This document shows positions 55,901 to 64,000 of a stretch of DNA of 64,000 nucleotides, piece after piece; position 1 is the first letter of the stretch, and the number at the start of each line of letters is the position of its first letter. Source of the DNA: Nocardia rhamnosiphila NBRC 108938 (GTDB lineage: Bacteria > Actinomycetota > Actinomycetes > Mycobacteriales > Mycobacteriaceae); the NCBI RefSeq assembly GCF_000720425.1, contig NZ_JOAJ01000001.1, positions 682,001 through 746,000 of the forward strand. The letters are read 5' to 3'. The notes beneath the pieces were generated by a model that worked only from the letters and a program-made list of their open reading frames with translations, was not told where the DNA came from and did no database searches. The translations under genes and the position numbers were made by a program.

Positions 55901-57673
55901 CGCCGGCTGTCGAAACTGGGGGTACTGGTCCGGGCGCCCCGGGCGCTGGAGGCCATCGGCCGGGTCGACACCGTCTGCTTCGACAAGACGGGGACGTTGA
56001 CACTGAACCGGCTCGCCGTCGTGACGGCGGTGCCACCGGATTTCCCGCCGGGTGGTGGCTATCCGGAGATCACCGACCCGCCGGCGGCCGCGGTGGTGCG
56101 GGCCGCCGCATGGGCGTGCCCCCGTCCGCACACGGGTGAGGGGCATACACATGCCACGGACGAGGCCGTCCTCACCGCGGCCGCTCGCCTGCCGGAGGAC
56201 GGTCCCGAACCGATCGTGATCGCGGAGCTACCCTTCGAATCCTGCCGCGGTTACGCGGCGGCCGTTATCGTCGACGGCCACGGCGGGCCGGGCGCCTCGG
56301 CACGGTTGGTGCTCAAGGGCGCCCCGGAGGTGATCGTGCCGCGCTGCCGGTTCGACAGCGGATCGTCAGGCCGGGACGCAGCGGATGATCTCGTCCACCA
56401 CCTGGCGGATCAGGGCCTGCGGGTGCTCGCCGTCGCCCAATGCGAACTCGACTCGCTGGCGGACGGGACACGTTTCGATCAGGACCGGATCGAGGAACTG
56501 GCCGGCGATCTGACCATTACGGGTTACGTCGGTCTCGCCGACACCGTCCGCGATTCGGCGCGCCCTCTCCTGCAGCAGTTGGCCACCGCCCACTGCGCCG
56601 TTGCGCTGATCACCGGGGATCACCCCGTCACCGCCCGTGCCATCGCGCGCCAACTCGGTTTCCCGGCCGGCGCCCGGGTCGTCACCGGTGCCGAACTGGC
56701 CGCCGCGGACGAGAACGGCCGCGCCGAACTGGCGGCCTCGGCCCAGGTCTTCGCGCGGGTCGGCCCGGAACAGAAGGTGCAGGTGATCGCGGCCCTGCAG
56801 CAGTGCGGCCGGGTGGTCGCCATGGTCGGCGACGGCGCCAACGACGCCGCCGCGATCCGGATGGCCGATGCCGGTATCGGAGTGACCGGGCGCGGTTCCT
56901 CACCGGCCCGCGAAGCCGCCGATCTGGTCTTGACCGGCGAGAACCTCACCGCCCTGCTCGATGCTCTCATCGAAGGCCGCAATATGTGGATCGGGGTCCG
57001 CGATGCCCTGACCCTGTTGCTCGGGGGCAATGCGGGTGAAGTGGTGTTCACCATCCTCGGCACCGCCCTCGGCCGCGGCGGCGCCCCGGTGAGTACCCGG
57101 CAGCTCCTGCTGGTCAACCTGCTCACGGATATGTTCCCGGCGCTCGCCATCGCGGTGTCACCGCCGAGTCCCTCGGCCGCGGCGGAGCCGGCCGCGACCG
57201 GTGCGGGCTATCCGGATTCGGTCCTGTCCGCGCCTGCTCCCTCGCTCGGCCGCCCGTTGGTCGAGGCGATAGTCCGTCGTGGTGCGGCCACCGCCGCCGG
57301 GGCCACCGTCGCGTGGGCCATCGGCCGATGGACGCCGGGTACCCGGCGGCGCTCCGCGACCATGGGGCTGACGGCACTGGTCGGCGCCCAACTCGCCCAG
57401 ACGCTGCTACTGCGGCACGATGATCCGCTCGTGGTGGCCACGGCGGTCGGTAGTGCGGCGGTGCTCGTGGCCGTCGTCGAGATACCCGGCATCAGCCAGT
57501 TCTTCGGGTGCACACCGCTGGGTCCCGTGGCCTGGGCCGGTGTGCTCACGGCGGTCACCGCCGCTACCGCGCTGGTCGTGCTCTCCCCGGCGTGGTTCGC
57601 CCGGCGCACCGAGGAGCTGATCGATCGTGTCGATCGGTTGCCTTCCACCCCCTCCGAGCGCGATCATCGATGA
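52958..57673 (+). CDS. Large cation-transporting P-type ATPase (CtpI/CtpH-like)
   Basis: P-type ATPase of 1571 residues, about twice normal size, like mycobacterial CtpI/CtpH. The first ~700 residues form an extension with a degenerate HMA-like domain (near 65-125, without the Cys pair) and further poorly known regions. The pump core follows: TGES near 853, PEGLP at 966-970, the phosphorylated DKTGT (D1009), and GDGAND near 1291. PEGLP places it with Ca2+/Mn2+-type rather than copper pumps; the ion is unknown. ATG 52958 has GGGGAG upstream; the frame from 52778 is poorly coding. Two small genes follow, likely in the same operon. Confidence 0.87.
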   Translation: MRGIDLGGFARLAAGAMASTVRIGSATALVAPALVGPAVGPVRDWARVVLGGPPRGDTDEAGVPPVWASGRRLHIDLDRALPGTDGAAGAAELERLVGAGPGVVSAHVENMLGRLVIELAEAADPDEIRRMIRPAAGPPSAGPEPGTQYRRPVTDPGDPLAVAVPVVAAVADVLAVGTSVIGWLGRFPRAPRAARAAAAVINHQPRIVALLESKLGRAGTDLLTTMFSATAHGLGLAPAAPLLDLVARTAQISEALARRQAWCEREPGLAAATRPRGPAPAAIFAAEQAGSDLRPAAEDTVATAAAGPVEEYAEQAANGSLVAAAGTLLGGGTADDIADTLLAGIPKAAHMGREAYALVLGRGLAKAGSLVLDPGVLRRLDRVRVVVIDGAALRGETRTVLDVEVSAPGWRRGRIFEIADALLHGEPIPASADETGFDSATLRWHEPPDSTVPGTDRAALLADGAVVATVTIGWELDPCAVPLIETARRTGARVVLRNVAGTEELGASVTAAYHPGTGLLDLVRELRADRGPVLLISSLHPDADAVDTLAALALADIGVAVDDPAAAAPWTADLVTRADLTDAVRVLAAVVAARPAIDTAVRLAKAGSTLAGLLVVTGETGRRSRLGPGRWLAPVDAAGATAWILCGLAAQRVVRSPDPPPQPLTAWHALDPAIVYARVLRGRRAPIPNPAPGWRRRASVLSHSVVGERLRVPTALLGRLAGAARRELSDPLTPVLAIGAAAAAILGSNVDALLVAGVMGVNALVSGIQRLRAEDAAAALFAEQEQAVRRVVVPKAATENRLEAARTSDRFSVVSATRLRPGDVLELRAPEVVPADARLLVAEDLEVDESSMTGESVPVLKHVEPVAGHAVERASMLFQGSTIVAGRARAIVVATGPATAANRAISTVSGVAPATGVQGRLRDLTGRVLPLTLAGGAVVTGLSLVRRGPLRRAVADGVAIAVAAVPEGLPLVATMAQLAAARRLSKLGVLVRAPRALEAIGRVDTVCFDKTGTLTLNRLAVVTAVPPDFPPGGGYPEITDPPAAAVVRAAAWACPRPHTGEGHTHATDEAVLTAAARLPEDGPEPIVIAELPFESCRGYAAAVIVDGHGGPGASARLVLKGAPEVIVPRCRFDSGSSGRDAADDLVHHLADQGLRVLAVAQCELDSLADGTRFDQDRIEELAGDLTITGYVGLADTVRDSARPLLQQLATAHCAVALITGDHPVTARAIARQLGFPAGARVVTGAELAAADENGRAELAASAQVFARVGPEQKVQVIAALQQCGRVVAMVGDGANDAAAIRMADAGIGVTGRGSSPAREAADLVLTGENLTALLDALIEGRNMWIGVRDALTLLLGGNAGEVVFTILGTALGRGGAPVSTRQLLLVNLLTDMFPALAIAVSPPSPSAAAEPAATGAGYPDSVLSAPAPSLGRPLVEAIVRRGAATAAGATVAWAIGRWTPGTRRRSATMGLTALVGAQLAQTLLLRHDDPLVVATAVGSAAVLVAVVEIPGISQFFGCTPLGPVAWAGVLTAVTAATALVVLSPAWFARRTEELIDRVDRLPSTPSERDHR

Positions 57674-57693
57674 CGTTCACGCTCGCTGTCACA

Positions 57694-57717
57694 CCTCTCC
57701 GGTGCGTGCCGGGGAGG
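57694..57717 (+). terminator. Small hairpin between the ATPase gene and next gene
   Basis: A 9-bp stem with one G-U pair (57694-57702 with 57709-57717) and a 6-base loop follows the ATPase stop by 20 bases; a partial terminator or processing hairpin is possible. Confidence 0.3.
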
Positions 57718-57757
57718 CCGGAACCGGTAGTTCTCGACGACGAGAGGATCGTGTCCC

Positions 57758-58144
57758 GTGCCTGCACAAGGTAAAGCGAACAGTACTACCCGGGTCGCCG
57801 CGGCCGACGGCGGCGGATCGGCCCGCGAGAAGGCCTCCGGGTCCCCGGCGAAACCGGCCGGGCAGCCCACCACCGAGGCCGCGCCCGCGGCCACACTGGC
57901 CCTGCCCTTCTTCGATGCCAAGGTCGCGATTCCCGGCCAGGGCATCAAGATGAAGGCCGGGCCGGTCGAGCTGTCCCTGCCCACCCGCTATCTCTACTAC
58001 GGCGGGCTCGGTGCGCTCACCGTCGCGGGGGCGGTCGAGTGGCCCATCGCCGGTGCGCTCGCGGCGACCGGATTGATCGTCGGCCGTCTGCGGAAACCGG
58101 CCGCGCGGCCCGAGACCGTGGGCGCCGACGCGGCCGCGACGTAG
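57758..58144 (+). CDS. Small membrane protein, unknown
   Basis: Protein of 128 residues: a disordered Ala/Ser/Lys-rich first half, then a short beta-rich segment, and one or two membrane helices near 85-112 with a basic end (GRLRKPAAR). I do not recognise it. It starts with GTG after GAGAGG and lies between the large P-type ATPase and the cupin gene, so it may be an accessory subunit of the pump. Confidence 0.6.
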   Translation: MPAQGKANSTTRVAAADGGGSAREKASGSPAKPAGQPTTEAAPAATLALPFFDAKVAIPGQGIKMKAGPVELSLPTRYLYYGGLGALTVAGAVEWPIAGALAATGLIVGRLRKPAARPETVGADAAAT

Positions 58145-58164
58145 CGGCGACCCGGTGGAGCACC

Positions 58165-58860
58165 ATGTCGAGTGATCGTCCCGAGGAACCCACGACAGTG
58201 AATCGCCGGGCCGTGATCGGTACCGGCGCGGCGGTACTGGGCGGTGCGGCACTCGGTGCGGCCGCGGCCTCGGTGACCGCGTGCGCGGAGCCCGCGGACG
58301 CCGGGTTGCCGAGCGCGAGCGAAATCGACGCCAACCTGAATACGTCGGCGCATCTGTTCCATCTCGCCGCCGCCGAACCGAGCCGTCACGAGGGCGGCAC
58401 CCTCCAGGGTGCGCACGAGCAGAACTTCCCGGTGCTGGCCGGCCAGCACGGTGCGGCGTATTTCGTGCGGCTCGAGCCCGGCGGTATCCGCGAACCGCAT
58501 TGGCATCCCACGGCGTGGGAACTCAACTACCACATCTCGGGTACCGCCAAGTGGACCATTCTCGGGACCCACCCGGACGGGAGCTACCACACGGATGTGT
58601 TCGAAGCGCACGCGGGAGATCTGGTTTTCGCGCCGCAGGGGTTCTTCCACTACTTCGAGAACGCCCGTACCGACGCGCCGCTGGAACTGTTCATCGTCTT
58701 CAACACCAGCGCCCCGGAGACCAGCGACGATATCGGCCTCCGGGCCGCGGTGAACTCGATCCCCCGCGAGGTCACCGCGGCGATACTCGGCGTCCCGGTG
58801 TCGGCGCTGGCCGATATCCCGGCCGGGGTCGAGCCGGTCGTGATCACCAAACGGCACTGA
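58165..58860 (+). CDS. Tat-exported single-cupin protein
   Basis: Protein of 231 residues. A twin-arginine signal (NRRAVIGTGAAVLGG) ends in TAC, so it may become a lipoprotein after folded export. The mature part holds one cupin barrel with metal ligands in PHWHPTAWELNYH (the HxHxxxxxE pattern) and a later FFHYFEN His. It resembles oxalate-decarboxylase-type bacterial cupins. GGAG precedes ATG 58165, 20 bp after the small membrane protein gene. Manganese is the usual cupin metal in this group, which fits a metal-pump operon, but this link is inference. Confidence 0.75.
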   Translation: MSSDRPEEPTTVNRRAVIGTGAAVLGGAALGAAAASVTACAEPADAGLPSASEIDANLNTSAHLFHLAAAEPSRHEGGTLQGAHEQNFPVLAGQHGAAYFVRLEPGGIREPHWHPTAWELNYHISGTAKWTILGTHPDGSYHTDVFEAHAGDLVFAPQGFFHYFENARTDAPLELFIVFNTSAPETSDDIGLRAAVNSIPREVTAAILGVPVSALADIPAGVEPVVITKRH

Positions 58861-58909
58861 GCCCACCGGTACGGCACGGACGGTCGCCGAGGATGTGGCG
58901 CGTCGCGCG

Positions 58910-60070
58910 TCACGCCTTGTCGAGGCGTGGAAAGAGCACCTCCTGGGCGATCAGGTGCAGGGCGGCGGCGACGGGGATGGCCACCAATGCGCCGACCAGT
59001 CCGAGCAGTGCCCCGCCGACCAGGACCGCGATGAGAGTGCTCAGCGCGGGGACCTTCACCGACCTCCCGATGATCTTGGGGACGAGTAGATAATCCTCCG
59101 CGAGGCGGAAGGCGACGAAGAAGATGACAGTGGTTACGCAGACCGGAACCGATACCGTCAGCGCCACGGCCGCCACCGCGATCCCGGCGATCGTCGAACC
59201 GACCACCGGCACCAGATCGAGCACGGCGACGAACAGGGCCAGCAGCAGTGCGTACGGCACCGAGAACGCGACCAACCACAGAAAAGTCACCGCTCCGGCG
59301 ATCACCGAGATGAGGACGTTGCCGGCGACGTAGGCGCCGACCTTGGCGAAGATCTCGTCGCCCAGCAGGATCGCCCGCGGCCGGCGGGAATGGGGCACGA
59401 ACCGGTACAGCGCGGCCCGTAGGCGAGGCAGTCCGGCCAGGAAGTAGACGGTCAGGACCGTGACGATGACGGTGTCGGTCAAGGCGGTGAACACCGCCTC
59501 CCCGGCCGTGGCGATCTCGCCGACCACCGATGACCCGGCGCCGTTCCACGCCTGTGTCAACCGATTCTGCAGGTCGAACCGGTCGTTGAGCCGCCCGGTC
59601 CAGGACGCGGGATCGGTGAGCTGGTCGAGATACCGCGGGACCGCATCGATGAACTGCGAAGCCTGCTGGGTCAGCGGGGGGACCGCCGCCGCCACCAATC
59701 CGGCCACCGCCGCGCCTCCGAGGACGAACACCACGGTGACCGCGGCCCAGCGCGGCAGATGGCGTGCGGTCGCCCACTGGACGAGAGGTTCGAGGCCCAG
59801 GGCGAGGAAGAACGCGACTCCGATCATCACCAGTACGGATTCCACCGCCCGCAGCGCCGTGACCGCGGTGATCGTGGTGAAGACCCCGGCGGCCGCCGTC
59901 ATGCCGACGAAGAAAGGCGAGTTCCGATCGAATCGCGGGCCGAGTCCGCCGCGCGGCTGCGAGCCGCTGCTCAGCGCTGCCGCGGTGCGTTCGGCCTCAC
60001 CGATCGGATCGGCGTCGGGTGCGGACTCCGGTGGCCGGTCCGGACCGGGCTCGTCGTCGGAAGTGCTCAT
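58910..60070 (-). CDS. AI-2E/PerM-family transporter
   Basis: Membrane protein of 386 residues with about eight helices in the AI-2E exporter (PF01594, UPF0118) layout. VLDLVPVVGSTIAG near residue 270 and a late IIGRSVKVPALSTL are family signatures. The N-terminal 45 residues are acidic and cytoplasmic. ATG 60070 was used (GTG 60073 is also possible). Members export various small molecules or ions; no autoinducer role can be claimed. Confidence 0.85.
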   Translation of the reverse strand: MSTSDDEPGPDRPPESAPDADPIGEAERTAAALSSGSQPRGGLGPRFDRNSPFFVGMTAAAGVFTTITAVTALRAVESVLVMIGVAFFLALGLEPLVQWATARHLPRWAAVTVVFVLGGAAVAGLVAAAVPPLTQQASQFIDAVPRYLDQLTDPASWTGRLNDRFDLQNRLTQAWNGAGSSVVGEIATAGEAVFTALTDTVIVTVLTVYFLAGLPRLRAALYRFVPHSRRPRAILLGDEIFAKVGAYVAGNVLISVIAGAVTFLWLVAFSVPYALLLALFVAVLDLVPVVGSTIAGIAVAAVALTVSVPVCVTTVIFFVAFRLAEDYLLVPKIIGRSVKVPALSTLIAVLVGGALLGLVGALVAIPVAAALHLIAQEVLFPRLDKA

Positions 60071-60666
60071 CACCGCACCTCATATGTCGCTTGCGGGTGG
60101 ATCGGTCGGCGTGCACTGTCGTGGCGGGAACGTCGCGGAGATGCCGGAGGACCGGTGTGGCGGTGCACGACCACCGGTCGTCCTCCGGTCTCGATACATC
60201 GGTGGGGCGAACCCCGTGGGCAGCGCGGAACCCCGCTCGCGTCCGGTACACGACGCGGGCTGTCTCAGCAGTAGCTCGACACGGTCGACCACGGCCACAT
60301 GGGGAGCATAGAGCCGCACTACATCGACGAACAGGGTCGGTCCCGCGACGACCTCCCGGCCGGGACGACTCGTCGGGCCGGGAACGGCGTCCGGCCCGGC
60401 CCGGACCGAACCCTCGGCCGGACGCGGTGGCGGGCGGCGCCGGCAGGAATCGGTGCTCGTATCGCCGGTGTCGCGATCGCTCCGTGTCCCGGTGCGGGTA
60501 ACCGGCCGGCTCCTGGGCGATATCCGTCTCGGCGGCAGCGTATTTCGGGTTACCGCCCACCTTCTTCGGGTTCGGGGCACAGTCGGGCCGCGCGGTCGTC
60601 GGCCGGGGCGCCGGAGCGCGATACTCCTCGGCGAGCATCCGGTGACGCCCGGGCCTGTCGAAAGGA
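60071..60666. other. Long intergenic region upstream of the AI-2E-type transporter and P450 genes
   Basis: About 596 bases between divergent genes. Several long frames cross it, but their codon use is not coding-like and none has a convincing start and domain. I see no clear promoter consensus. Confidence 0.5.
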
Positions 60667-61893
60667 ATGCACGTGTCGACCACACTTCCCGCTTTCCCCG
60701 CTGTGAACGAGAATCCGCTCGATACGTGCCGCCGGCTGCGGGAGACCGGGCCCGTCGTCGAGGTCGAATTCCCCGGCGGCGTACCCGGCTACCTGGCGCT
60801 GACCTACGCGGCCGTACGCGAGGTCCTCGCCGGTGACAACACCACGTTCGCCCGGGATCCCCGGCACTGGCCCGCCCTGCACAACGGCGCGATACCCCAG
60901 GACTGGCCGTTGCGCGCGGTGGTCCAGGGTGAACATCTGTCGACCAAGGACGGTGGTGACCATCGCCGGCTGCGCGGTTTGATCGGCAAGGCGTTCACGC
61001 CGGGCCGGGTGCTGGCGCTGGAGCCGCGGATCCAGGCGATCATCGATGAACTCCTCGACGGGGTGGTCGCCGCCGGCGACGGGGTCGATCTGGTGCCCGC
61101 CTTCACCGAGGCGCTGCCGATGGCGGTGATCTGTGAACTGTTCGGTGTCCCCGAACAGGACCGCGGTCGTTTGCGCGGCTGGACGGCGACCCTGCTGGCG
61201 CACAACAGTTCGCCCGAGCAGGCCTTCGCGGCGCAGAACGGGCTGCAGGCCTACCTGTACGACCTGGTCGAGCGGAAGGAGCGGGAGCCGGGGACCGATC
61301 TGACCTCGGGTCTGGTGCAGGCGCGGGAGCGGGACGACAGGCTCACCACCGAGGAACTGGTGGCGGTTCTGTGGATCATGCTCGTCGCCGGTCACGAGAC
61401 CACCGTGCATATGCTGGGGTATGCGATCCTCGCGCTGGCCCGGGATCCCGAGCAGCTCCGCTTGGCGAAAGCGGGCGATCGGTGGGCCGATGTCGTGGAA
61501 GAGACCGTGCGCTACCGCCATTCGGTGATGATGACCAGCTGGCGGTTCACCCTGACAGATGTGACCATTGCGGGTGTGGCGATTCCGAAGGGCAATGCGG
61601 TGGGCGTGGTCTACCAGGCGTGCGGAATCGATCCCGCGGAGTACGGCGAAACGGCCGACCGGTTCGATATCACCCGCGCACAGCGGGCCGGTCATCTGGG
61701 CTTCGGGCACGGCCCGCGCTACTGCATCGGCGCCGGGCTCGCCCGGCTCGAGGGGCGGCTGGCGCTGGCGTCGCTGTATCGACGGCTGCCGGATCTGCGC
61801 CTCGCCATCGATCCGGACGAGGTCCCCTACACCCCCTCGTTCTTCACCATCGGGCCGCTGTCCATACCGATCTCGCTCGGCGAGCCGCGGTGA
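60667..61893 (+). CDS. Cytochrome P450
   Basis: Soluble bacterial P450 of 408 residues that hydroxylates or otherwise oxidises a small molecule with electrons from a ferredoxin. Visible: AGHETT in the I helix (241-246), EETVRY as the ExxR motif, and FGHGPRYCIGAG with heme Cys353. It looks like the CYP105/107-type actinobacterial group. AAAGG lies only one base before ATG 60667, so GTG 60673, seven bases further, may be the real start. No ferredoxin gene is adjacent; an AraC-type regulator follows after 52 bp. Confidence 0.92.
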   Translation: MHVSTTLPAFPAVNENPLDTCRRLRETGPVVEVEFPGGVPGYLALTYAAVREVLAGDNTTFARDPRHWPALHNGAIPQDWPLRAVVQGEHLSTKDGGDHRRLRGLIGKAFTPGRVLALEPRIQAIIDELLDGVVAAGDGVDLVPAFTEALPMAVICELFGVPEQDRGRLRGWTATLLAHNSSPEQAFAAQNGLQAYLYDLVERKEREPGTDLTSGLVQARERDDRLTTEELVAVLWIMLVAGHETTVHMLGYAILALARDPEQLRLAKAGDRWADVVEETVRYRHSVMMTSWRFTLTDVTIAGVAIPKGNAVGVVYQACGIDPAEYGETADRFDITRAQRAGHLGFGHGPRYCIGAGLARLEGRLALASLYRRLPDLRLAIDPDEVPYTPSFFTIGPLSIPISLGEPR

Positions 61894-61945
61894 CCGCAAC
61901 CCACCGGCCGGCCGGTCCCGCCGGAGCATCGTCCAGGACGGGACC

Positions 61946-62905
61946 GTGGAGTTCTACAGCGTGACCGCGCGGAGTTCGGCATCGTGGACCACCATCGCCG
62001 ACAGTTTGATGCCGATGGACCACGACTACCACGAACCCGACCGGTGGAGTGCGACGATGTCGGTGCAGGAGAGCGCCGGCTACCGGCTGCTGCGCTGGGA
62101 TCAACGCGGATCGCGGACCTCGAGCCGGACCCGGCCGCATATCCGCCGGGTGGCGGGCGACGATTTCTACTGGGTCGTGCTTCCCGAGCAGGGGACGTAC
62201 ACGGTCCGGTACCGGGACGGCAGTGTCACCGGTGCCGGACCCGGGCGGGGAGCGGTCACCGTCCTCGATACCGTGTGTCATCTCCACATCCCGCGGTCCT
62301 CCGCCTACGCGTTCCAGGTGCCGCGCGACGAAATGGAGGACCGCACCGGTTCGTTCGGGACACGCACCGCGGAACTCGATATGTCGTCCGGTCTCGGCCG
62401 AATCACCCGGACGCTCATCCGGAGCACCCATGCCGAGCAAGCGGCACTGTCGGAGAGCGAGTTCGACGCGGTGTGCCGTCGTATCGGGGAACTGCTGTGC
62501 ATGCTGTCGGCCGGTGAGGTGAGCCCGCAGCGGGGCCAGCACGGCGAGGTGACCGAACAGGTGCGGCGGTACGTGCGCACCCATATCGGTCACCGGGACG
62601 TCCGCCTGCCCGCCGTCGCCGCGGCGCTGGGCTGGTCGCCCCGCCAGGTGCGCACCATCCTGCACCGCAGTGGGATCACCTTCCGTGATCTGCGGCGCGA
62701 AGAAGCCCTGCGTGCCGCGTGCTCGTTCCTCGGGGATCCCGCCTACTCCGAGGTGCCGATCGGTGATCTGGCCGCCCGGTGCGGGTTCAACGCGTCGTGG
62801 TTCTCCACCGCGTTCAAGGAGGCGACGGGAGAGACGCCGCGGGAGTACCGGCAGCGCCGTCGCAGTGATCTCGCCGCACGGGCCGGCGGCGACAAGGTTC
62901 GATGA
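61946..62905 (+). CDS. AraC-family transcriptional regulator
   Basis: Regulator of 319 residues. The N-terminal domain (about 1-175) is like the AraC_binding_2 cupin-type sensor: FYSVTARSSASWTTIADSLM, then a segment of beta strands. The C-terminal ~100 residues contain two HTH units (VRLPAVAAALGWSPRQVR and VPIGDLAARCGFNASWFSTA). GTG 61946 follows AGGACGGG, and the frame before it lies inside the P450 gene. Placed right behind the P450, it most likely controls it. Confidence 0.85.
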   Translation: MEFYSVTARSSASWTTIADSLMPMDHDYHEPDRWSATMSVQESAGYRLLRWDQRGSRTSSRTRPHIRRVAGDDFYWVVLPEQGTYTVRYRDGSVTGAGPGRGAVTVLDTVCHLHIPRSSAYAFQVPRDEMEDRTGSFGTRTAELDMSSGLGRITRTLIRSTHAEQAALSESEFDAVCRRIGELLCMLSAGEVSPQRGQHGEVTEQVRRYVRTHIGHRDVRLPAVAAALGWSPRQVRTILHRSGITFRDLRREEALRAACSFLGDPAYSEVPIGDLAARCGFNASWFSTAFKEATGETPREYRQRRRSDLAARAGGDKVR

Positions 62906-63054
62906 TCGCCTGTCGCCCCGCGGGTCGGCACGTCCGCCGGGACGGGCATCGCGCGCGACTGTCGAGGATCGGGTCGGATGGCTAGAATTGCAGTCGTCCG
63001 GCGGCCGGAACGGATACCGCACGGTGCGGATACGCGAACTGCGGGAGCACCACC

Positions 63055-64000
63055 ATGGCAGAGCGGTCATGGCAGGGGGAACGCCACTACGGGGACGGTG
63101 CCGTGGGTGCGGCCGAGGGCCGCGCACCTCTCGGTGGCCGTGAAATCTCCTCGCCCGCGACACCCGCGGCGCGGGTGTCTGCGGTCATCGTGATCCTGCT
63201 GATCGCGCTGATCCTGCTCTACGAAGCCGAGGTCACCGCCCGCGGCGGCGCCGCCCATTCGTGGTCGACGGCTCTCGCGCTATCCGCGCTGCTAGTGGCC
63301 CGCGGCGTGTACCTGCGCCATCCGATCACGTACCCGCACATCACGGTGGCGGTACTGGTCCTGGCCGTCGCCAGCGTCGCCTACCGCGTCCACCATCCCG
63401 GCGTGGGATTCGTCCTGCTCGCCGCCGCCGGCTTCGTTCTGGTACTACCGCAACGCGCCGGATCGCAGCCCTATCGGATCGACAGGGTGGCCGAGCTGGT
63501 CGCCCGCACGGAAGGCGACCCGCTCGCACCGTTCGCCATGCACTCGGCCAAGGCGTACTTCTTCGACAGGCGATCCACCGCGGCCATCGGTTATCGCACC
63601 CGCTTCGGCATGGCGGTGGTCGGCGGTGACCCGGTCGGTGACCGTGCCGCGTTCCCGGACTTGATCTCGGCGTTCTCCGAGTTCGCCGCCGGTCGTGGTT
63701 GGCGGCTCGCGGTGCTGGGCGCGAGTCCCGGCCTGGCCGAACTGTGGCAGGTCTGCGCCTATCGGCACCGCGGACTGCACGCGGTGCCGATAGGCAACGA
63801 TGTGGTCCTCGACGTCGACAGTTTCGATCTCGGCGGCCGCAAGTTCCGCAATCTGCGTCAGGCGGTGAACCGCACCGTGAACGCGGGTGTCGGCACCGAG
63901 GTGCGCTACGAGTCGTCGCTGACCGCGACGCGGCGGGCCGAACTACTGGCCATTGTCGACCAGTGGGGCCGGGGCAGACAGGTTCGCGGCTTCTCGATGA
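63055..64000 (+). CDS. DUF2156/MprF-like membrane protein, 3' truncated
   Basis: A continuous frame from ATG 63055 (GGGAG before it) runs to the end of the window without a stop, so at least 315 residues are encoded. An N-terminal soluble segment leads to about four hydrophobic helices (about 45-130), then a soluble domain beginning near 145 with LAPFAMHSAKAYFF and GMAVVGGDPVGD. This is the DUF2156 domain found in MprF-type lysylphosphatidylglycerol synthases, which add lysine to lipids in the membrane. The usual 8-helix flippase half is missing here, so it is a short form. The end is outside the window. Confidence 0.8.
   Translation, partial: MAERSWQGERHYGDGAVGAAEGRAPLGGREISSPATPAARVSAVIVILLIALILLYEAEVTARGGAAHSWSTALALSALLVARGVYLRHPITYPHITVAVLVLAVASVAYRVHHPGVGFVLLAAAGFVLVLPQRAGSQPYRIDRVAELVARTEGDPLAPFAMHSAKAYFFDRRSTAAIGYRTRFGMAVVGGDPVGDRAAFPDLISAFSEFAAGRGWRLAVLGASPGLAELWQVCAYRHRGLHAVPIGNDVVLDVDSFDLGGRKFRNLRQAVNRTVNAGVGTEVRYESSLTATRRAELLAIVDQWGRGRQVRGFSM

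Noticed and set aside
60080..60685. A 201-codon minus-strand frame with a hydrophobic stretch between the AI-2E-type transporter and P450 genes
   Set aside because: Third-position GC is low in the hydrophobic part and the rest is Arg/Pro-rich; no start or family.
1..64000. tRNA, rRNA, prophage or antiphage defence genes
   Set aside because: None was recognised; all confident genes are metabolic, transport, envelope or regulatory.

Overview
The window reads as chromosomal DNA of a mycolic-acid actinomycete, most likely Nocardia or a close relative. The evidence is GC content of roughly 70 percent with strong G/C at third codon positions, frequent GTG starts, a tandem pair of MspA-type porins like the two-subunit Nocardia channel, an antigen-85-like esterase, an Rv1733c-type membrane protein, a CtpI-size P-type ATPase and a RafH/HPF-like ribosome factor. 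I saw no rRNA, tRNA, CRISPR array, prophage or intact insertion sequence. Both window edges cut genes: an NRPS-like reductase at the left and an MprF-like protein at the right.

Layout. 0-2.7 kb: the end of an adenylation-carrier-reductase enzyme. 2.9-7.1 kb: a Cu(I) ATPase facing a CopD-CtaG fusion, with overlapping stop codons. 7.3-10.45 kb: a three-gene ABC importer behind a clear cobalamin riboswitch, hence a corrinoid importer. 10.5-12.3 kb: a 45-codon gene, a remnant of a flavin oxidase and a secreted lipase. 12.7-16.8 kb: two divergent IclR regulators around a palindromic promoter, then an HsaA-like flavin monooxygenase and an SDR. 17.3-18.8 kb: the porin pair with a strong terminator. 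18.9-23.5 kb: a DHA2-type exporter, an old-yellow-enzyme/FeS/FAD reductase, and two head-to-head gene stumps marking a rearrangement. 23.6-25.5 kb: an APC permease.

25.7-34.9 kb is the most coherent uncharacterised locus. It holds an M20 amidohydrolase, two DHDPS/KDG-aldolase-type enzymes, a Gfo/Idh/MocA oxidoreductase, a nucleotide-sugar-epimerase-like SDR and an MHS-family H+ symporter, largely joined by 1-25 bp overlaps. Divergent from it are L-serine deaminase and an unusual regulator. Alanine dehydrogenase follows, translationally coupled to a tiny upstream ORF. Together these suggest import and aldol cleavage of an unknown small carboxylate or sugar acid, with serine and alanine feeding pyruvate.

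36.4-41.7 kb: a set of stress and envelope genes (Rv1733c-like, HxlR with VOC, RafH-like factor, acyl-ACP desaturase, antigen-85-like esterase), plus a decayed gene that still has its terminator. 42.1-47.3 kb: a complete branched-chain-amino-acid-type ABC operon (binding protein, two ATPases, two permeases) behind a promoter with an operator-like repeat. 47.5-51.5 kb: a second secreted lipase and a LysR-MFS divergent pair. 51.9-52.7 kb: an SRPBCC-ArsR pair controlled from a perfect 44-bp palindrome. 53-58.9 kb: a 1571-residue P-type ATPase with a small membrane protein and a Tat-exported cupin. 58.9-64 kb: an AI-2E-type permease, a cytochrome P450 with an AraC regulator, and the start of a DUF2156/MprF-like protein.
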